Assembly: GCA_024233215.1 (NCBI GenBank)
Contig: JACKPW010000009.1
Span: forward strand, 124,001-188,000
Length of the DNA: 64,000 nt
Source of the DNA: Verrucomicrobiales bacterium
GTDB lineage: Bacteria; Verrucomicrobiota; Verrucomicrobiia; Limisphaerales; J093
Direction of reading: 5' to 3'
How positions within the stretch are numbered: position 1 is the first letter of the stretch; the number at the start of each line of letters is the position of its first letter. The translations under genes were made by a program, and so were the position numbers. Positions 60,649-64,000 of the stretch are shown in pieces. The notes under the pieces were generated by a model. That model was not told where the DNA came from. It saw nothing but the letters and a program-made list of their open reading frames with translations, and ran no database searches.

Positions 60649-63231
60649 CTACTGCTTCAGTCGGTAGAACCGCGCCTCGCCCGCACCGAGAGCCGGGCTG
60701 TAAGGCGACGTCGCGCCGGCGACGTCGGTCCACGTCGTGAGGTCGGTGGACTGCTGCAGAACCACACCCGGCTGGGTCCAGGTGATCTGGACGTTGCCGC
60801 CGGTTGCAGCGATGGCGATGCTGAACTCGGCGGGTTTGTCCGGAACCACGCCGGACCGGTAGGTGGCGAAACCACCGTTGGCCGTGTCGTTCAGCAGAAC
60901 TCGCGTGCCGTCTTCCTTCACGGAGAACAGCTCGAGGTAGGCGTCGCCGCCGCCTTCCACCCAGATGGTGCGCATCGGGTAGATGCCCGCATCCTGCACG
61001 TACACATCGAATGTCACATCCGCTACCGCCTCGAGTTGACCCAGGAGGATGGCGTCCGCCGGATCACTGATGTAGCCCGCCTGCGAGCGGAAGCTGTCGT
61101 CACTTCGGACTCCCAGCGTAACCCACCCCTCCGGGAGATCCACGAAGGTGATGATCTCGGCATCGATTCCGTCAAACCCGCCGGTCTGCCCGGGAATGCC
61201 GGGCATCTGGTCATCGGGAGTGAAGTAGCCGAACGGTCCGGTCGCCGAATCCTGACTGAGGTTGATCACGGTCGGGATCTCGAATTGGAGCAGCGGCCCC
61301 ACCGTGACCCCTTCGCCAGTCGCCGGGCCGGGGAACCACGGGGAGGCCAGGTTCTCCGTCACCGGATCACCGTTTCCGTCCACCAACTGGCCGGCCAGCG
61401 CCAGTTCCGTCTGGGCCAGACTGGTGTGCGTGTAGCTCTCATTCTGGAAGACCCGCCAGATGAAACCGCGCTTCGAGGTGTCCACCGAGACCGCCTGCAT
61501 GGACTGGGTCAGGAGGGCGTAGTAGGCCGCCTTGAAGGTGCCGGTATCCGTCACCACCAGGCCGTTGGTGTCCTTGATCTCGATGGAGTACGTGTGGACG
61601 GACGCCGGGGCATAAGTGCTGCCCTTATTGTAGGTGAAGTCAGTGGCATCAAGTACTTTCGGGCTGACCGTCAACGGCACCTGCACACCGTCGATGAAGA
61701 GCTTGACGGAATCCGGATCCACAATCGAATCCCCCTTGTCATTCGCGCGGAAAGAGAAGCCCGTGCTGCGGGGGTTGATGGCGGAGAGGAACAGGACGTC
61801 ACCGCTGGCCCCGCCGATGCCCAGGGTCACCAGCGCGGTCTGGTTGGGGCTCTTGCCGAACACGAGCGCGTGCGCACCCAGGCCGCCCCAGCCCTTCTGT
61901 CCCGGGGTGTCCTCGTCACCGTCGTTGATCGCCATGCCCAGACCGAACTGGGTTCCCAGATCGAGGGAGGTCATCCCGAGGGACTCCTTCGGGAGCTTGA
62001 TTTCGTAGGTGGTCCGCTTGGTGGCGGCGTTGCGGGTAACCATGGCGGAGGTGCCGCCCGGTCCCGCTTCCTCCAGCATCACCTGGTCACCCAGCGCGCC
62101 TTCCACGCCGCCGAGGGCGTAGTTGTAGAGCGCGATCTGCGTGTCCTGCTTGCCGTTGGCGATCATGAGCTGGACGGAGTCGCCGTTCCAAGCGCTGTTC
62201 GCCGAGTTCTCGTGGTAATCATCCGTGACCACAAAACCGAAATAGACGTTGTCCGTGTCATAGACGATCTGGACCGCGGAGGTTTGATCATCCGGACCAC
62301 TCCAGGTGCCGCCGGCGTATTCCTCGAACAGGACCAGTTCCCCGGTGCGTCCCGAGCCCTTCGGTACCGCGAACTTCGGATCCGAGAGCACCGGTATCCC
62401 GGTCCACTCTCCGAGGTCACCGTCCACCACGATTGGGTTGGGGGCGGGATTGGCGGTGTAGTATTCCTTGCCGGGCTCGATGTCATTGGACATGGCCAGC
62501 GTCACCAGGGCCGTTTGCTCGGGGCTCTTCCCGAACACCAGCGCGTGGGCGCCGAGACCACCCCAGCCCTTCTGTCCCGGAGTGTCCTTATCCCCGTCGT
62601 TGATCGCCATGCCGAGGCCGAACTGAACGCCCCCGCCCAGTGTTTCGAGGCCCAGCGAGGCCTTCGGCAGTTTGATTTCGTAGATGGTCCGCTTGGTGGT
62701 GGTGTTCCGGGTGACCACGGCCGAGGTGCCGCCCGGCCCTGCTTCCTCGAGCATCACCAGTTCGCCCAGAGCTTCCTCCACGCCCCCAAGAGCGTAATTG
62801 TAGAGTGCAATCTGGGTGTCCCGCGCGTCGTTCGCGATCATCAACTGCACCGAGTCGCCGTTCCACGCGCTGTTGGCCGAGTTCTCGTGGTAATCGTCGG
62901 TGACGATGAAGCCGAAGTAGACGTTCTCGTCATCGTAGACCACTTGGACGGCGGAGGTCTGGTCATCCGGACCGGTCCAAGTGCCGCCGGCATATTCCTC
63001 GAAAAACACCAGGTCACCGTCCGGTCCGGATCCCTTGGGGATCGAGAATCTCGGGTCGGCGAGCAGTTGGGCCCCTTTCCATTCGGAAAGGTCGCCGTCG
63101 AGGACGATGGGGTTTGGGGCCTTGATGGCCGTGTAGTATTCCTTTCCAGGCTCAATGTCATTGGCCCAGGCACCGACCTGCGCAAGGCAGGCCGTCGCGG
63201 CCAGGACATGGATCAATCGTTTGGTTCTCAT
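60649..63231 (-). CDS. Secreted protein with two tandem CBM9-like domains
   Basis: 860 residues from the ATG at 63231 with a signal peptide (MRTKRLIHVLAATACLAQVGAWA). Two domains of 225 residues (about 24-248 and 249-473) are near-identical. Each begins NDIEPGKEYYTA and carries DGDLSEW / DGDLGEW, VYFGFIVTDDYHENSANSAWNGDSVQLM and ALYNYALGG, typical of CBM9/DOMON-like carbohydrate-binding folds. Then follow a beta domain (about 480-575), a PA14-like region (about 690-790, WVTLGVRSDDSFRSQAG) and a C-terminal module (800-860). It probably binds a polysaccharide outside the cell. It is followed by a strong terminator. Confidence 0.87.
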   Translation of the reverse strand: MRTKRLIHVLAATACLAQVGAWANDIEPGKEYYTAIKAPNPIVLDGDLSEWKGAQLLADPRFSIPKGSGPDGDLVFFEEYAGGTWTGPDDQTSAVQVVYDDENVYFGFIVTDDYHENSANSAWNGDSVQLMIANDARDTQIALYNYALGGVEEALGELVMLEEAGPGGTSAVVTRNTTTKRTIYEIKLPKASLGLETLGGGVQFGLGMAINDGDKDTPGQKGWGGLGAHALVFGKSPEQTALVTLAMSNDIEPGKEYYTANPAPNPIVVDGDLGEWTGIPVLSDPKFAVPKGSGRTGELVLFEEYAGGTWSGPDDQTSAVQIVYDTDNVYFGFVVTDDYHENSANSAWNGDSVQLMIANGKQDTQIALYNYALGGVEGALGDQVMLEEAGPGGTSAMVTRNAATKRTTYEIKLPKESLGMTSLDLGTQFGLGMAINDGDEDTPGQKGWGGLGAHALVFGKSPNQTALVTLGIGGASGDVLFLSAINPRSTGFSFRANDKGDSIVDPDSVKLFIDGVQVPLTVSPKVLDATDFTYNKGSTYAPASVHTYSIEIKDTNGLVVTDTGTFKAAYYALLTQSMQAVSVDTSKRGFIWRVFQNESYTHTSLAQTELALAGQLVDGNGDPVTENLASPWFPGPATGEGVTVGPLLQFEIPTVINLSQDSATGPFGYFTPDDQMPGIPGQTGGFDGIDAEIITFVDLPEGWVTLGVRSDDSFRSQAGYISDPADAILLGQLEAVADVTFDVYVQDAGIYPMRTIWVEGGGDAYLELFSVKEDGTRVLLNDTANGGFATYRSGVVPDKPAEFSIAIAATGGNVQITWTQPGVVLQQSTDLTTWTDVAGATSPYSPALGAGEARFYRLKQ

Positions 63232-63424
63232 GGAACTGGTTTCTTCCCGTTCTGTTTGTTGTTGACTCGCTGGTTCGGGCTGACGGTTGGCAAAATGCCT
63301 CAGCCTAGGGTTTTGTAAAGCAGAAATCTCCCCTTCCCAAGGGGCGAAACGCGCTCCGGCAGGGGGGAGGAGCGGCGGAATGTGGGCGACTCCGCAGCCG
63401 CATCCATGCAGTGAAGGGCCCGCC

Positions 63425-63565
63425 CCGGCAGCGTCACGAGGGCGGTTTTCCCCGGCGACTTGCCGAACACGAGCGCATGGGCGCCCAAGCCGCCCCAGCC
63501 TCTCTGGCCCGGGGGTGTCCTGGTCCCCGTCGTTGATCGCCATGCCGAGGCCGAACCGGATGCAA
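63425..63565 (-). pseudogene. Frameshifted remnant of a CBM9-like domain
   Basis: On the minus strand it encodes FGLGMAINDGDQDTPG, then one extra base shifts the frame, and WGGLGAHALVFGKSPGKTALVTL continues in the next frame. This is the last 40 residues of the CBM9-like unit found twice in the neighbouring gene. It lies about 200 bp upstream of that gene and has no start or signal sequence. It is probably the tail of a deleted paralogue. Confidence 0.8.
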
Positions 63566-63566
63566 G

Positions 63567-64000
63567 CTATTTCCGGCTCGTCGTGCGTTCGCTCAACCAG
63601 ATCACATCCGGATTCCCCGGGGAAACCACATTCAGCTGGAGCTGGCCCGTGTATTCAATCGGCGGTTGGGTCCGCTCGTCCACCCATTTCTTGATCTCTG
63701 CGTGCCCGTCGACGAACGAGAACCCACCGGCTCCGTTGTGGTAACTCGCCGGGAAGTCGATGATGCGGGTATTCGCCAGGTTGTCGGTCGGCTGAACTGC
63801 CAGTCCGGCGCCGTTGATGCTGTCAGGATGTTCGTCCCCGACGCCGAAGACCATGGTGGGCGAGATCACGTCACTGAGTTTCCGCATGATGCGGTAGTCC
63901 GCCCCGGCCTTCAGGATCCAACTCGCCGTGGCATTCCAGCCGATGCCTTGGTTCATTGAGATGCTCCGGACCCGGGCCATGCGTTTGCCTCCCACCGTGA
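63567..64000 (-). CDS. H-X9-DG prepilin-like protein, N-terminus beyond window edge
   Basis: About 144 C-terminal residues are visible; the frame is open to the window end. It contains YHNGAGGFSFVDGHAEIKKW, the H-X9-DG motif, and a terminal NVVSPGNPDVIWLSERTT, as in the protein at 4400-5257 (ending NRDIMWLQEHAT). The N-terminal prepilin motif should lie outside the window. Confidence 0.88.
   Translation of the reverse strand, partial: TVGGKRMARVRSISMNQGIGWNATASWILKAGADYRIMRKLSDVISPTMVFGVGDEHPDSINGAGLAVQPTDNLANTRIIDFPASYHNGAGGFSFVDGHAEIKKWVDERTQPPIEYTGQLQLNVVSPGNPDVIWLSERTTSRK

Noticed and set aside
60571..63318. Long open frame (915 codons) opposite the CBM9-like gene
   Set aside because: High-GC shadow frame with repetitive low-information sequence; the minus-strand gene has a signal peptide and domains.

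Overview
The window looks like a chromosomal segment of a GC-rich Verrucomicrobiota bacterium, probably from the Limisphaerales/Pedosphaerales side of the phylum. This is inferred from protein families, not from a marker-gene search. The evidence is a PEP-CTERM surface protein, two H-X9-DG prepilin-like proteins, a TIGR02999-type ECF sigma factor next to a WD40 Ser/Thr kinase, a giant CotH/lamin-tail protein, and secreted proteins that share a C-terminal module. I see no rRNA, tRNA, CRISPR array, IS element or phage module.

Layout. 1-5.3 kb: the 3' end of a PEP-CTERM gene with a clear terminator, ileS, a small protein plus nucleotidyltransferase pair, and a prepilin-like protein. 5.3-12 kb (minus strand): a WD40 Ser/Thr kinase, its ECF sigma factor, a secreted protein with three SnoaL-like domains, and YjbQ. 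12.4-20.1 kb (plus strand): LolC/E and LolD, then a first tripartite heavy-metal-type RND efflux operon. 20.6-34.5 kb: housekeeping and metabolism (pgi, a MamK/MreB-like actin, argC, a sodium:solute symporter with aldose 1-epimerase, a U32 peptidase, pyrD, cinA, argF). 34.6-41 kb: an Hsp15-like S4 protein, a DUF255 thioredoxin-domain protein, folE2, a second Ser/Thr kinase and a carbon-nitrogen hydrolase. 41-48 kb: the 2336-residue CotH/LTD protein. 48.5-59 kb: a PepSY lipoprotein, a response regulator, a histidine kinase, a GT10 glycosyltransferase, a membrane-anchored dual-specificity phosphatase and a second RND efflux operon. 59-64 kb (minus strand): gmk, yicC, a secreted tandem CBM9-like protein, a frameshifted remnant of a related gene, and a prepilin-like protein cut by the window edge.

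Two non-coding signals stand out. First, three TTCAT/TTCAC boxes repeat at exactly 11-bp spacing upstream of both the PepSY/two-component operon (48423-48449) and the phosphatase/RND operon (52577-52603). This predicts that the OmpR-family regulator encoded between them controls both. Second, about 70-bp two-hairpin elements ending in GTAG/CTAC are scattered between genes. One copy lies in frame inside ileS and adds roughly 24 residues to an essential enzyme. Another copy supplies the stop codon of the giant CotH gene.
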